Shown here: positions 21,920 through 32,045 of the stretch, in pieces
How the letters are laid out: the number at the start of each line of letters is the position of its first letter
How positions within the stretch are numbered: the first letter of the stretch is position 1
Origin: Phytophthora sp. 'mugwort'
Taxonomy: Eukaryota > Oomycota > Peronosporomycetes > Peronosporales > Peronosporaceae
Length of the DNA: 64,000 nt
Assembly (NCBI GenBank): GCA_033558025.1
Contig: JAUCEF010000004.1
Span: 3,410,001-3,474,000 of the forward strand
Reading direction: 5' to 3'
Translations under genes and position numbers: made by a program
Notes under the pieces: generated by a model
Told to the model about the DNA's origin: nothing
Databases searched by the model: none
What the model saw: only the letters and a program-made list of their open reading frames with translations

Positions 21920-22290
21920 TGAGCCATAGTGGCGTGGGTCGCGTAGTGCGGGTCACCTCGGGTCTCCATGTACATGAGGCTTCCCATGTTGCTGTGGTAG
22001 AACTTCTACCGTAGAAGCCGTAGACCGCACCGTTGAGATCGAAATTCAGGTTAGCTGAGTGAAGTCCGAACCAAAGAACCCGCGGACTGGACGAGGTAGA
22101 CCGGTGCCAGTGCGCCGTCGTACACGCTGTGCGATGGCGTGCAGTCTGAGCGGCACTGAGCGTACAGACTGCCTCCAGGTTAGTTGCGCAAGTCGTTCTT
22201 GGAGAAGAACTCGTTAGGAAGCACGACTTGGCAGTGTCGTAAAAAAAAATCGGGCAACCAGTGGAGCGCCCATTGCAAGAACCAACAGAA
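21920..22290 (-). pseudogene. Fragment of GCPII-like M28B peptidase (inverted part)
   Basis: On the minus strand this matches, with frame changes, the segment of the intact peptidase gene at 29368-31812 that runs from GTPSIAKF to THTTMTK. Recognisable pieces in order are GAPLVARFFF, LPNEFFSKND, GGSLYAQ, DGALAP, SANLNFDL, YHSNMGSLMYMET and GDPHYATHATMAQ. The His of the zinc-binding YHS motif is present, but stops and frame shifts abound. A stretch of 14 bases (about 21940-21953) is identical to the intact gene. Its protein order continues in the plus-strand fragment at 22911, implying a local inversion. Confidence 0.7.
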
Positions 22291-22910
22291 ACTCACGCAG
22301 CCTCTCAGGCTGGACACCATCAACGTATTGTAGATGCGTTCCGATGCAGTCAACAGGGCCGCATCACGATCAAGAGAGACCTTCTCGCCGATGAAAGTCG
22401 ACGGACTCTGGTAGGTGGGAACCACCGCAACACGAGCAGGACGACATCACACCGCCAAACGCGAAATTCAGTCTAGGATAAGTTTTTTTCCAGCGGTTCT
22501 GACGCTAGCGGGGTGGCGACACTCCTAGCGTGCCGAACGCTTTGCCCATGCTTGATGGGCACGGCCAAACGCGAAAATAAAGCAACAGACGCCTCCAGCG
22601 TCTGCCATCAAAATGAAGGACTCAACACGCCAGCGCTTCGCGGGCGCACCAGCTCACTTGCTGTGTTCTCGTACGGACGAGTTGAGTTCAGGTCTCCACT
22701 AATCACCGGATCGCGGATAAAAACCGGTGAGTTACCTTGACAAGTAGCCCAGCTCTAGTAAGCAGCGGTGCTGCAGGTGGTCTTCAGTTTCTTGTACGAA
22801 GATTTAGCCCACAACTGCAGGACGCCGATAATGCACGGAGTCACAAACTGTACCAGTGGCGAAGGCAGATTGCTGTGTAGAATGAATAATTTGAAGCTTA
22901 ATTAAGTGCG
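22291..22910. other. Unassigned segment between the two peptidase fragments
   Basis: No clear family match on either strand. It includes a small inverted repeat GACGCCTCCAGCGTCTG at about 22588-22604. It may be further decayed peptidase sequence or an insertion. Confidence 0.3.
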
Positions 22911-23165
22911 TTGACGAAGCGTAAACTCAGGGGACTCAAGACCATGCGTTTGTACACAAACGTTGTTGTAACCTTCGACTCCACCACCGATGAACATATT
23001 ACGAAGGAGGATCTCGCTGTCTTCGACGAGAAAGTTTTGCCGTGAACCGCACCGTGGACTTTACCCAACTACGTTCCACGCGGACATCCAGCAGTTCGAG
23101 GCTGCGATCGACAGAGCAGCGATGAGTTGTTGCGTTGCTGGAACGAGAAGCTGGTACTACACGAC
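22911..23165 (+). pseudogene. GCPII-like M28B peptidase fragment, 5' of the LTR element
   Basis: Plus strand: GLKTMRLYTNVVVTFD, HITKEDLAVFDEK and LLRCWNEKLV correspond in order to the C-terminal part of the intact peptidases (their GLITLRLVDNAIVPFD, MKEDLAGYEK and FWNEKLV). The frame is lost at a TGA near 23043 and by later shifts. The match stops at the LTR border at 23165 and resumes beyond the element at 28618. Confidence 0.72.
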
Positions 23166-23400
23166 TGTAGTCGGTCTACGAACAAGTATTAGGGAAGCTG
23201 GTGGCTTTCTGGGATCTCTTGCTTCTATTGATGCTGATTGAGAAGTAAGCTATTGCTTCGCTCGACAGTTTCCTGAAAAAGGAACTCTCGTAGCCTCGTC
23301 CTCTAGTTTTGCTCCTAGTTACTCTACCACCAGCTTGGTCTCGGTATCTTACGCGAGTCCCAGTGAGTAGGAACGTCTTATACGCCCTCGGCCTACTACA
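23166..23400 (-). repeat. 3' LTR of the gypsy-like element
   Basis: 235 bp, TG...CA. By eye it differs from the other LTR at one base (A at 23370 versus G in the other copy). Confidence 0.88.
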
Positions 23401-23710
23401 CCTCCCAAGACGTTACTCACGAACGAAGGTCGTCCGCGGCCCCGTCTCGTTGTGTATGTATATGTCGCTGCTAAGCCAGATCGGCTACTGCTTGCTGAAA
23501 AGCGGCATCCCTTTTTGCCGCAGCAAAAGACTCGACCAAGACAGAAATGCCCTTGTATAACCCTGGTGGCGACTACCACGAATCGTCAATAGGCTCCAAG
23601 CCCTTCCACGACACCAAAAGCTCATGAATCCGTTTGTCACCATTCCACCTATGCTCCAGGAGCTCCGCCACGTTGAGGATAATACCTTGCGTTGCTACGT
23701 GCTCTCGAAT

Positions 23711-26700
23711 TTATTCAGTGACTTCAAAGCTTTTGTCAGCGTAGAACTTTAACCTAGAGCTGTGCGCGTCTTGCTCCGCTCCGGTTATGAGGTGCCGTAC
23801 CTTGAACGAGTGCTCGTCAGCTTCCACAACCTGATACGGCCCGATCCAAGTCACCAACACCTTGTCATTGTGCTTCTTATCCACGCGTGAACGCAACACG
23901 TAGTCGCCAACATCGAAATTGGGCTTCACTGAACGCTTCTGATTCCGTTGGTTACGAGTGATCTGCTTTGAACGAGCCGCGATCACCTTCTTGTGCATAA
24001 GCTGAGCACTTGCTCGCAATGCCTCCAACTTTGCTTAATGTGCTCTGGGTGCTCACCAATCCCGACCAAGCGCTTCTGCTTGTTGGCCAAGTAGAAGTCT
24101 AGAGGTGATGCCGCCGGAAGCACACAAAACAACTCCACGGGTGCGTAATTCCCCAACGATGGGGCTGGGGTATGATTGAGATTCGCCTGAACTGCTGCCA
24201 CGAAATACGTCCAGTCCTTGATGTCGACGTTGTACTCTAGGCACATAGCTATCAGTATTTGTATGATGTCTTTGTTCAGCCTCTCCACGGACCCATTTAT
24301 CCACGGCGAGAATCCAATGCGAAGTTCTGACTGGATTCAAACGCTGGCTTACTGCCTTCACGACCTCGTTCTTGAAGTGCGACCCGTTATAGCTGATCCA
24401 GACGCGAGGTGATCCAAACCTGCTATATCTCAAAATGGCCTGTGCTGTGACTGTACTTGTCAGAACTACGCATGGTACCGCTATGCAATAATGCATAGCG
24501 TCATCTTTCATAGTATGCGTATTCACCGAACGATTTGCCCAGGTTCATGTAGTCCCAGTGTAATCCCTCGTTCCCCTCTTTACTTCGGAATGTTTCTGCC
24601 CAAGGCCGATGCACAATCCTGCCCCCCCCTTGACATGGTGGCAGAGCAGTCAACCCCGTAGGAAAAGATCCATTCGCTCACGAAGGTGAGCAATCAGGAA
24701 TCGCCTTTGCAAAATCTCAATGAGAGCGTCGCGACCTCGGTGGCCCTGCGGTCCGCAATGCGCTATCACGAGCAGGCGATACACGATAGTTCAATCTTCA
24801 TCTGGTATCCAAATACAACCATCCTTAGACCACACCCGTCGACTTCCTGTGATAGCCCACTCGGCTGAGCTGCTGCACGCTGCTGCTGGCTTGCACAGAT
24901 CGCTGCCACGTCTGGCCAGACAAAACTATCTCCACTGAATGGACGAATCGTCACATAGCTGACAGCCGCCAGTCGCTCCTGCTTGCTGGTTTGGCTGGCT
25001 TGTCCTGTTGCGTCGCTTTCTGCTGACCGCTCGCGTTTCCTACTCAGTCGCTTGATCGTCCCACCAGGCGAGCGCTGACAGCCGGCCCAACGCGAAATCA
25101 TGTCCGCCTAGGCATTCTTCACGCCTTCGATGTGCTCGATCGAGAAACGGTACTCCATGAACTTCGTTGACCATCGCAACAACTTGCCTCTAATGTGCTT
25201 TTTGATTTCTTGTGCAGGAGCGAAGACATGGATCAAGTTTCTGTGGTCGCAATACATGCGGAATCCTTTTGGCCGCATCAATAGGTACGATAGTTTGTCA
25301 CATCTGCTGACAATTGGATACGCCTCTTTCTCTATGACACTTCAGTTTCGCTGTGCTCTAGTGAAGGTGCCTCCCATACACACTAGCATCTCGTGTTCCT
25401 TGCTCGTGAATGGGGGTTCTAGCTTTCCAGTTCATCACTTGAATCACGATAACAGACCAGCCCAATCACTTGCGTCTGTTATCAGGATCATCTCAGTTTC
25501 AGGCTTCGGAAAAGCCGGCATGGCACTATTCGCTAGCGCCTCCTTCAGTAGGTCGAACGCCTTCAACTCTGCAGTGACCAACGTGATCGGAATACCACTC
25601 GCAACAGGCTTTGTGCGTCTCGAGGTGTGCGCCATAACAGAGTCAAACTTGTCCTGTAGAGGTCTCACTAATCGTCCATAGTCCACGATGGAAGTCCGCA
25701 TCCAGTTAGTGGAGCAGATGAACTGCTGCAACTCGCCAGCGGTCGACGGATAAGGCAACGCATTAAGTGCCTCGATCCGTGCCGGGTCTTTGTCGTACTC
25801 CATTGCCATCTATCACTTTCCGCACCACTTTTCTTGCTTCGTGAACACACAAGACTTCGCTGCGCTAAGCTTGAAACCGAACTCGTCGACCAGGCTGAAG
25901 AGTTCTGACAGCTTGTCCAAGTACTCATCCGCTGTCTTTGCGTACAGGAGAAGGTCGTCGATCCACACTAAAAGGTTCTGGTACAATAAGGGTGCAAAGT
26001 AACGCTCCATGATCGCCTGAAAATGCAATGCTGCATCCGAGCAACCTTGTGGTACGCGGCGTGGTGTGTAAATCTTCCTATGTGCCATGTAAGACAAGAT
26101 TTCTCGCGAAGCTTCATCTAAAGGCAACTGCCAGTAGCTTTTGTGAAGTCAAACAACCCAAAGACGAAGCTCCCCCAGCTACTCGTTCCAGATCCACATC
26201 CGATTCGGCATGGTACCGACGAGAGGTTCTAGTTGGGCATTAGTTGGTTTGTAGTCTGTGTTTGTCGATACTCATTTGCTCCGCCAGCCTTTTTCACCGG
26301 TAGTGCTGGACACGCTCATCTCGCGTTCGGGTTTTCGTACACCCACACCAGACTGACTAGTGTGTCGTTGAAATCCTCCAAGAATTGCTGCAGCTGTGTC
26401 GGATACTTTCTTGCTTTCGGCTTGTACGGCTTAGCCCCAGGCTTCAGTCGCACCTTCAGCGGTGGCACCTTTGCAGGCGGGTCATCGCCCAACTGCACGC
26501 GCCAGATGTCGTACGTATAGATCATAGTCCGAAGCTTTTCGACACGATCACTCGGGAATCCTTCATCCAAGGCACGATGGATCATCGCTTCCACTGCTTT
26601 TTGGATATCATCACCATCCTTCCTGCTCACGGCAGGGTCATCATCAATATCGTCATCGTCCACGCCATCGGACCAGGGCAGCAACTCGAGCTGCCTGTCG

Positions 26701-26717
26701 ACGCCAATACCCAGCAT
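23711..26717 (-). pseudogene. Pol polyprotein (RT, RNase H, integrase), broken
   Basis: Minus strand, in several frames. At 26717-26316 is the linker and N-terminal reverse-transcriptase part. At 26127-25813 is the RT palm, with LLVWIDDLLLYA as the catalytic D-D strand (the usual YxDD being WIDD) and PQGCSDA before it. At 25809-25444 is the connection/RNase H start, with TAGELQQFICSTNWMR and ILITDASDWAG. At 24526-23983 is the integrase core (ISYNGSHFKNEVV, then ERLNKDI and ANLNHTPAPSLG, in another frame). At 24028-23711 is the integrase C-terminal barrel, with VGDYVLRSRVDKK and ITWIGPYQVVE-like features. Frame changes between these parts show that the polyprotein cannot be made. Confidence 0.75.
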
Positions 26718-27068
26718 GCTAAGTACATCCCGACCCAGCTAAAAGTCATCATGGCTATCAACAATCAAACACTTCACAGGAGAGCGGATGTTAACTGGCC
26801 CTGCTGCCGTCCGCAGCGACAGCTAGGTACACAATCTCCTTCACTCCAACGTCTGCCTGCCAACTAATTCACACGAATAGGTTGACGCAGCTCCATTATT
26901 TCAACCTCCGGACCATTCAGCTTTTCCACATCGCTTCGAAAGATGCACGACTTGAACGCACCATTATCTGCATAATATGGCAGTTCGAACAAGTCATTCA
27001 CTCGAACGGTTGGTTGATCTTCAGGTAGGCATTGCTTAATTCGACGAAGGCGTGTGACGCCTCCCTTG

Positions 27069-28370
27069 TTAATGGAACGGTTGTCTGCGCTGCCCGTTGT
27101 TACGATTTGACGAGTTCGTCGTACTCTCTACACGAGGACAATCACCCACTAGATGCCCGCCACCACAGTTGAAGCAGCCTCGCTGACTACTGCTGCGGCC
27201 GGTTTGCCTCGCATCACCTCGATATTCCACTTGTCGGCGCTCAGCGTGGCGAGCTTGGCCGTTGTAAGGACGTGCTCCTTGATACTGAGGTTTGTGTGGG
27301 GTAAACGATTTGGGTTTTGGATCGTTCCTCCCTTCGCTGCCTTTCTGCTTCCGCAAGCCACCTATACCTCGCATCGCCTGGTCGATTTTCTCCTGGTCCA
27401 GGGCCTGCTCCATGATGAGCCTGAACAGTTCCGGTACACTTGCCTTTGCATCTGGTGTACGAAAGTCTATTTCATTTTTCACCTTCTTCTTCAATCTTGA
27501 CGGAAACGCGCTCACCAAGATCTTGCACTTGTTCTTCACTCTGTCTTCGGTCTTGAAAAGACCCACAAGCCCGTTGGTCCTGATCAGTGTGTTGCACGAG
27601 TGTAAGTAGCTGGTTACTTGAGCTTCCACATCACCCTGACTCTCGTCCATGGATAGTTCCCGCCGAAACAGATCCTCGGTGTTTGGTATCGTGCGGTTCT
27701 TGAAGCTCTCCACAATCTTCATCACGCAATCCCACAAAAACTCTTCTGTGAGCGTTGTCTGTCACCCAGACCACTTCGCACAGTTATCCAACAGAGACAC
27801 GTCAAAAGTTTTTCTGACACTTGTCATCACGGCATCGAGTTCTTCTCCAGCATTCTTACAGCGAGCCGTGATCGCTTCTTCATACTCGAGTCGCAGGTCT
27901 AGCCATCTCGTCATCCCATCATGAGAAATGTCGGCCACCTTAGGCGCAGTAACGAAGGTAAACATCGGCTGCGGCACCGGAGGGTGGCTGCCCGTCGAAT
28001 TGCCATTCGTTGTTTCGACAAGATGCCTCGCTGTTGTCCTGCCAGACACTTCACTTGCCTGCCGATCTGTCCGCCGAGTTGACGCCGTCGCGCGTCTTCC
28101 TCGGGCTGCTTGTGATGCTTGAGCCCGACCCCTTGGTTTGTTACGAGCGCCTGTCGCACTGCCAACGGAAACTTCAGAAGATGTTGTTGGGCCTGGATTT
28201 GCCTCTTCGCTCGTAGGGGTAGCCCCTTGGGGGGGGGGGGGTCTCCGGGCGAGTACCTCGGACGTAGAGTCCTCTCCGTCGAAATCACATTTGGCATATC
28301 CTTCGCGTTGTTCTCCGAGTCGGCGTTGTTGATCGTCGATCTTTTCATTTCGTTGTCGAACCTTAATCAC
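27069..28370 (-). pseudogene. Gag polyprotein with zinc knuckle, one nonsense codon
   Basis: Minus strand. One frame runs from 28370 to 27069 and is interrupted by an in-frame TGA at 27762-27764; both sides look coding. The N-terminal 100 residues are Pro/Thr/Ala-rich. The middle resembles the retrotransposon gag capsid region (a Trp- and Leu-rich helical stretch, MIVESF- and LFRREL-like segments). The C-terminus has a zinc knuckle CFNCGGGHLVGDC. Its spacing is Cys-x2-Cys-x3-His-x4-Cys, one residue short of the usual CCHC knuckle. A run of 12 G (about 28229-28240) lies in the N-terminal part, encoding a Pro run on the minus strand. Capsid proteins of this type package the element's RNA. Confidence 0.75.
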
Positions 28371-28382
28371 TAAAGTTAACTT

Positions 28383-28617
28383 TGTAGTCGGTCTACGAAC
28401 AAGTATTAGGGAAGCTGGTGGCTTTCTGGGATCTCTTGCTTCTATTGATGCTGATTGAGAAGTAAGCTATTGCTTCGCTCGACAGTTTCCTGAAAAAGGA
28501 ACTCTCGTAGCCTCGTCCTCTAGTTTTGCTCCTAGTTACTCTACCACCAGCTTGGTCTCGGTATCTTACGCGAGTCCCAGTGAGTGGGAACGTCTTATAC
28601 GCCCTCGGCCTACTACA
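28383..28617 (-). repeat. 5' LTR of the gypsy-like element
   Basis: 235 bp, same sequence as 23166-23400 except for one base. The internal sequence next to it (28382 downward, minus strand: AAGTTAACTTTAGTGATT) should hold the primer-binding site. I could not match it to a particular tRNA. Confidence 0.88.
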
Positions 28618-28775
28618 GTGACCGCCATATCACCAATGAGACCGGCCAGCCCCACCGTCTATGGTACAGTACGTAAGTTTCGGCTCGGGCTTCTACGAGG
28701 GCTGTTTCGGCACTGCCTTCCCTACTGTCTCGCTTTCAATGACAACTGCTCCGCAATTCAAGTCGCATCGTTATA
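28618..28775 (+). pseudogene. GCPII-like M28B peptidase fragment, 3' of the LTR element
   Basis: Continues the 22911-23165 fragment: RHITNETGQPHRLWY, GSGFYEG and FGTAFP match the C-terminal LISEAGLPHRPW, GPGFYEGYKG and AAFPGI of the intact genes, with a TAA and frame shifts inside. Removing the LTR element and one copy of its 5-base target restores a continuous alignment across the insertion. Confidence 0.72.
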
Positions 28776-29367
28776 ACGCTGCCAACTTCCAAGTCGTGGT
28801 TTGATTCAGCAAAGAAGTGGCAAAATGATTCCTTTTGTAGGCACAACAGTTACCACAAACCAAATTATCTCAAAAATGTCCGCGATAATCTAGCCAAGGA
28901 GAAGAGGCTGCAGGCTTTGATCCTAGGAGAAGTGCAAGTCATCGCGCCTGTGTGGCGAAGCTCGCAGCCGAAATCGCATGGGAATGCAACCTGCTGTAGT
29001 CGACACGACGAGATGAACATTTATCCTGACAGTTTGCTACGATGAAAGAAGTTTCACAGAAATTCTATCTAATATGTTTGCTTTTCCAGAGCTCTACGTC
29101 TCCCGCGTTCATTGATCTGCGGAAGTATGAGTGGAACTTGCCCACGATAGCGACCTCGAAAAACTGCTCCCATTTACCCAGTATTCTCATCCAAAGAGCC
29201 AAACCAGATCCTAACAAAGTTGCTACTTTGAAGTAATTAAATGGTGATAATTAACCAACTGTGGCAGCACATTTTTTGTTTATTTGCTTTTGGTTCTTCA
29301 GTCCGCACCGATAAAACCTCACTCTCCTCTTCGCCGGTTTCCAATTGATTCTTTCCTGCCTGCTCGC
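28776..29367. other. Intergenic, no gene seen
   Basis: Short frames only; downstream flank of the minus-strand peptidase gene. Confidence 0.4.
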
Positions 29368-31812
29368 TCATGCGAACGTGAGATGAGCCGCCGCCGTGTT
29401 AATGACTGCAGCGACATCGTCCACATGCGCTTGAATCGTAGCACTGTCGTCCTCGAACACGATACAGTCCGATATACCGGGGAACGCAGCTCCCTTGTAG
29501 CCCTCGTAGAAGCCCGGCCCGAAGATCATGTGCTTGAACCATGGACGGTGCGGGAGTCCAGCTTCCGAGATCAAGTACCGCTCCAGGCTCACAAGCTTCT
29601 CGTTCCAGAACTGACGTTCGGCCTCGGTCTTGTGACTCTCTTTCGTCTTCTCAGGGCTCCTCTGGGCAAACTCAGCAACATGTGCTTGGAAAACTTCAGC
29701 ATTGTTGCTGAACTTCTCAATGGCTTCCTGAAGCTTTAGGTAGTCCACGTTACGTCTCATTTCCTCAGTGATCTTCTCGTATCCGGCCAGATCTTCCTTC
29801 ATTACGAGTCCGTAGGTAGAAAAATCGAATGGCACAATGGCGTTATCAACCAGTCGCAGGGTGATTAAACCCCACCATTTTGTCATCGTGGTGTGCGTTG
29901 CGTAGTGCGGGTCGCCCACAGTTTCCACGTACGGGATACTATCCATGGTACTGTGGTACGTGCCGTACATCGCACTGCCGACGCTATAGCCCAGATTAGC
30001 CGAGATAATACCCAGATGCTGGTAAAAGGCCGTGAAATCGGTGCCGGAACCCAAAAACTGGATCAAGTGGTCAGGAGCAAGAGTGCCATCATCAGCTCCA
30101 GCTGCAAGGCTTGATCGTCGAATTGCTGCCTGGCTCACCCACTGATCGTACAAGCTCTCCGTGACATCAATGCCGTGGAAACGGTTACCTGGAATAAGCT
30201 GAGCTGTCTTCTGTAGAAACTTTGCGATCGAGGGAGTACCACCCGTGCTTACGAAAGGACCCACCACGTTATCCACATTAACGTACGCCACGGCCTGTTT
30301 CTTCAGCAGCTCAGCGTGATCCTCCGCAAACTCCGTGCTTCCAAGCAAACCCAACTCTTCTCCGTCCCATGACGCGATGATAAGCGTACGGCGCGGCTTC
30401 CAGCCGTCCTTCAGCAGGTCACCCAGGCCGCGGGCAATTTCCAGCATCACAGCCGACGCACTAGACGGATCAACAGCGCCGCATACCCAAGCATCGCGGT
30501 GGTTGCCGATAATCACCATCTGATCAGGCTCTTCCGTGCCCTCGATAGTACCAATGACGTCCCAAATCGGGCCAATGCTGTTATCCATTACCACATCCAA
30601 GTTCAAAATCGTAGCCTCATCGTCCCCCACAAAGTAACCACCGTTGCCAAGGTGCAGTGCACCTTGCCACTCCTCTGGAGCCTTCATACCACCCAGGGAC
30701 TCGAGAATATAGCGGGCTTGACCGTACGAAAGCGGTAGCGCCGGGATATGTGGGATTGTCTTGCACTCTTTCTTGCTCAAATACGGCTCGCCGGGGAGTG
30801 AAGGGAACCCTGGAGTCAGCGGGTCGCCTCCATAGATGGAGTTGTACTGCACCGATCCGCGCTGAAACGATCCTTCCGGTCTCCACGGACCTTCCGGGTA
30901 AACGGGTCCTTGGGCAAAGCCATCATCGAACGGGTCTGAGTATATCAGCACACCTGCCATACTATGCTGCTCCGCCAGCATGACCTTAAGCCCTCGGAAG
31001 TTGCCTCCATACCTCGCTAGTGCGATCTTTCCCTCCAGTGTGACGTTGTTGTCCTTCAACCACTGGAAATCCACTGGTCTAGCATAGTTCACGTACAATA
31101 CCGACGCCGTGACGTTGCCCGAGTCCGAGTATCCCAGATACGGGGGCAAAGCATCTTCATTGCTGGTGCATGAGTCCCCCGGAACGGCAGCTTCTGTCAA
31201 GTTTAATTGTCTCGCCGCTTTAGATGGTGACAGAATGCTCAGCTTCCGGTGGACCGGCAGCGATAGTAGCGGGTAGTACTCTACCACCTCGGTCTTGATC
31301 CCAAATGACTCGAACTGCTCGGCAGTGAACAGCGCTGTCTTGTAGTCTTGCTGACTGCCTGCTGGGTGGGGGACACTGGCATAGGCTCCATGGTATTTTC
31401 TTATCTCCGTAGTGTCCACCGAGTCTAAAAACTTGCCTTCAATCTTGGAGAGACCATCACTCTCGTCCTTCCTTTTCTTATGGCTGAGGTCTTGCGTCTG
31501 TTGAACCTGATTTTGAGTCTTCTGGACTGCTTCGGGTACCGCCATGGGGTTCGTCGAACTCTTTCCACTCCCCCCTCGGTGGCTGACAAACTCGTAGTGG
31601 CTCTGCAGCAGCATATAACTCGCTAGGAACAGCAACAACGCCGCGAAGCCCACGGAGCGCCACACTTTGCTTGGCATGCGCGGTCGCTCGTCGATGTCGG
31701 ACACCACGCGGCCGCCGAATGTGCCATACACCTCCGATGCGTCCTCCAGCGTCTCGTGGTACTCGTAGCCGCTGCGCGCGGGGCTCGCCTGCGGCGTCGA
31801 CAGCGCCATCAT
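29368..31812 (-). CDS. Glutamate carboxypeptidase II-like M28B metallopeptidase, copy 1
   Basis: 814 residues, intronless; start at the ATG at 31812. A short cytoplasmic part is followed by one membrane helix at about residues 54-72 (FAALLLFLASYML), so it is a type II membrane or secreted-lumen protein. The order protease-associated domain, M28 peptidase and helical dimerisation domain fits GCPII/NAALADase. All five zinc-binding positions seem present: His in GNHRDAW, Asp in AVDPSS, Glu-Glu in WDGEELG, Asp in VNVDNV and His in TYHSTMDS. An Arg in LARYGGNFRG matches a human GCPII substrate-side Arg. The Lys before the Tyr in the C-terminal glutamate sensor is replaced (FYEGYKG), so glutamate preference is uncertain. 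The promoter is shared divergently with the gene at 32046. Its paralogue is at 37979. Confidence 0.9.
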   Translation of the reverse strand: MMALSTPQASPARSGYEYHETLEDASEVYGTFGGRVVSDIDERPRMPSKVWRSVGFAALLLFLASYMLLQSHYEFVSHRGGSGKSSTNPMAVPEAVQKTQNQVQQTQDLSHKKRKDESDGLSKIEGKFLDSVDTTEIRKYHGAYASVPHPAGSQQDYKTALFTAEQFESFGIKTEVVEYYPLLSLPVHRKLSILSPSKAARQLNLTEAAVPGDSCTSNEDALPPYLGYSDSGNVTASVLYVNYARPVDFQWLKDNNVTLEGKIALARYGGNFRGLKVMLAEQHSMAGVLIYSDPFDDGFAQGPVYPEGPWRPEGSFQRGSVQYNSIYGGDPLTPGFPSLPGEPYLSKKECKTIPHIPALPLSYGQARYILESLGGMKAPEEWQGALHLGNGGYFVGDDEATILNLDVVMDNSIGPIWDVIGTIEGTEEPDQMVIIGNHRDAWVCGAVDPSSASAVMLEIARGLGDLLKDGWKPRRTLIIASWDGEELGLLGSTEFAEDHAELLKKQAVAYVNVDNVVGPFVSTGGTPSIAKFLQKTAQLIPGNRFHGIDVTESLYDQWVSQAAIRRSSLAAGADDGTLAPDHLIQFLGSGTDFTAFYQHLGIISANLGYSVGSAMYGTYHSTMDSIPYVETVGDPHYATHTTMTKWWGLITLRLVDNAIVPFDFSTYGLVMKEDLAGYEKITEEMRRNVDYLKLQEAIEKFSNNAEVFQAHVAEFAQRSPEKTKESHKTEAERQFWNEKLVSLERYLISEAGLPHRPWFKHMIFGPGFYEGYKGAAFPGISDCIVFEDDSATIQAHVDDVAAVINTAAAHLTFA

Positions 31813-32045
31813 CTCCACGACCTTTTACAAACTAATGCACATTCACTCTTATCCGTTGTCGCAGACTGGTTTGATTGGCTTAAAAAGATAAATCTGATTC
31901 TAGCGTTGTGAACAAGGAAGAACATGTACAACATACTGTACATGGTGTTCTATACACCAGGTTGAGGCATGACGTCAACCATTTTGAAGTCGTCATTTGG
32001 CGATTGAGCTCTCCACGTTCAAGCGTATTCGTTGACTCGGCTGTC
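31813..32045. promoter_or_regulatory. Bidirectional promoter region between the peptidase and Pex14-SDR genes
   Basis: The two start codons (31812 minus, 32046 plus) are divergent, with 233 bases between them, so both promoters must lie here or overlap. No single element is clear enough to mark. Confidence 0.5.

Larger units (their letters stand above)
23166..28617 (-). mobile_element. Ty3/gypsy-like LTR retrotransposon, defective
   Basis: 5452 bp, coding on the minus strand, bounded by two 235-bp direct repeats that start TG and end CA. On the minus strand the order is LTR, gag with a zinc knuckle, reverse transcriptase, RNase H-like region, integrase, LTR: the Ty3/gypsy order. A short purine tract (GGGAGG, minus strand) abuts the 3' LTR at 23401-23406. 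The immediate flanks are ACGAC (23161-23165) and GTGAC (28618-28622), a possible 5-bp target duplication with two transitions. Several internal frames are broken. Confidence 0.85.
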
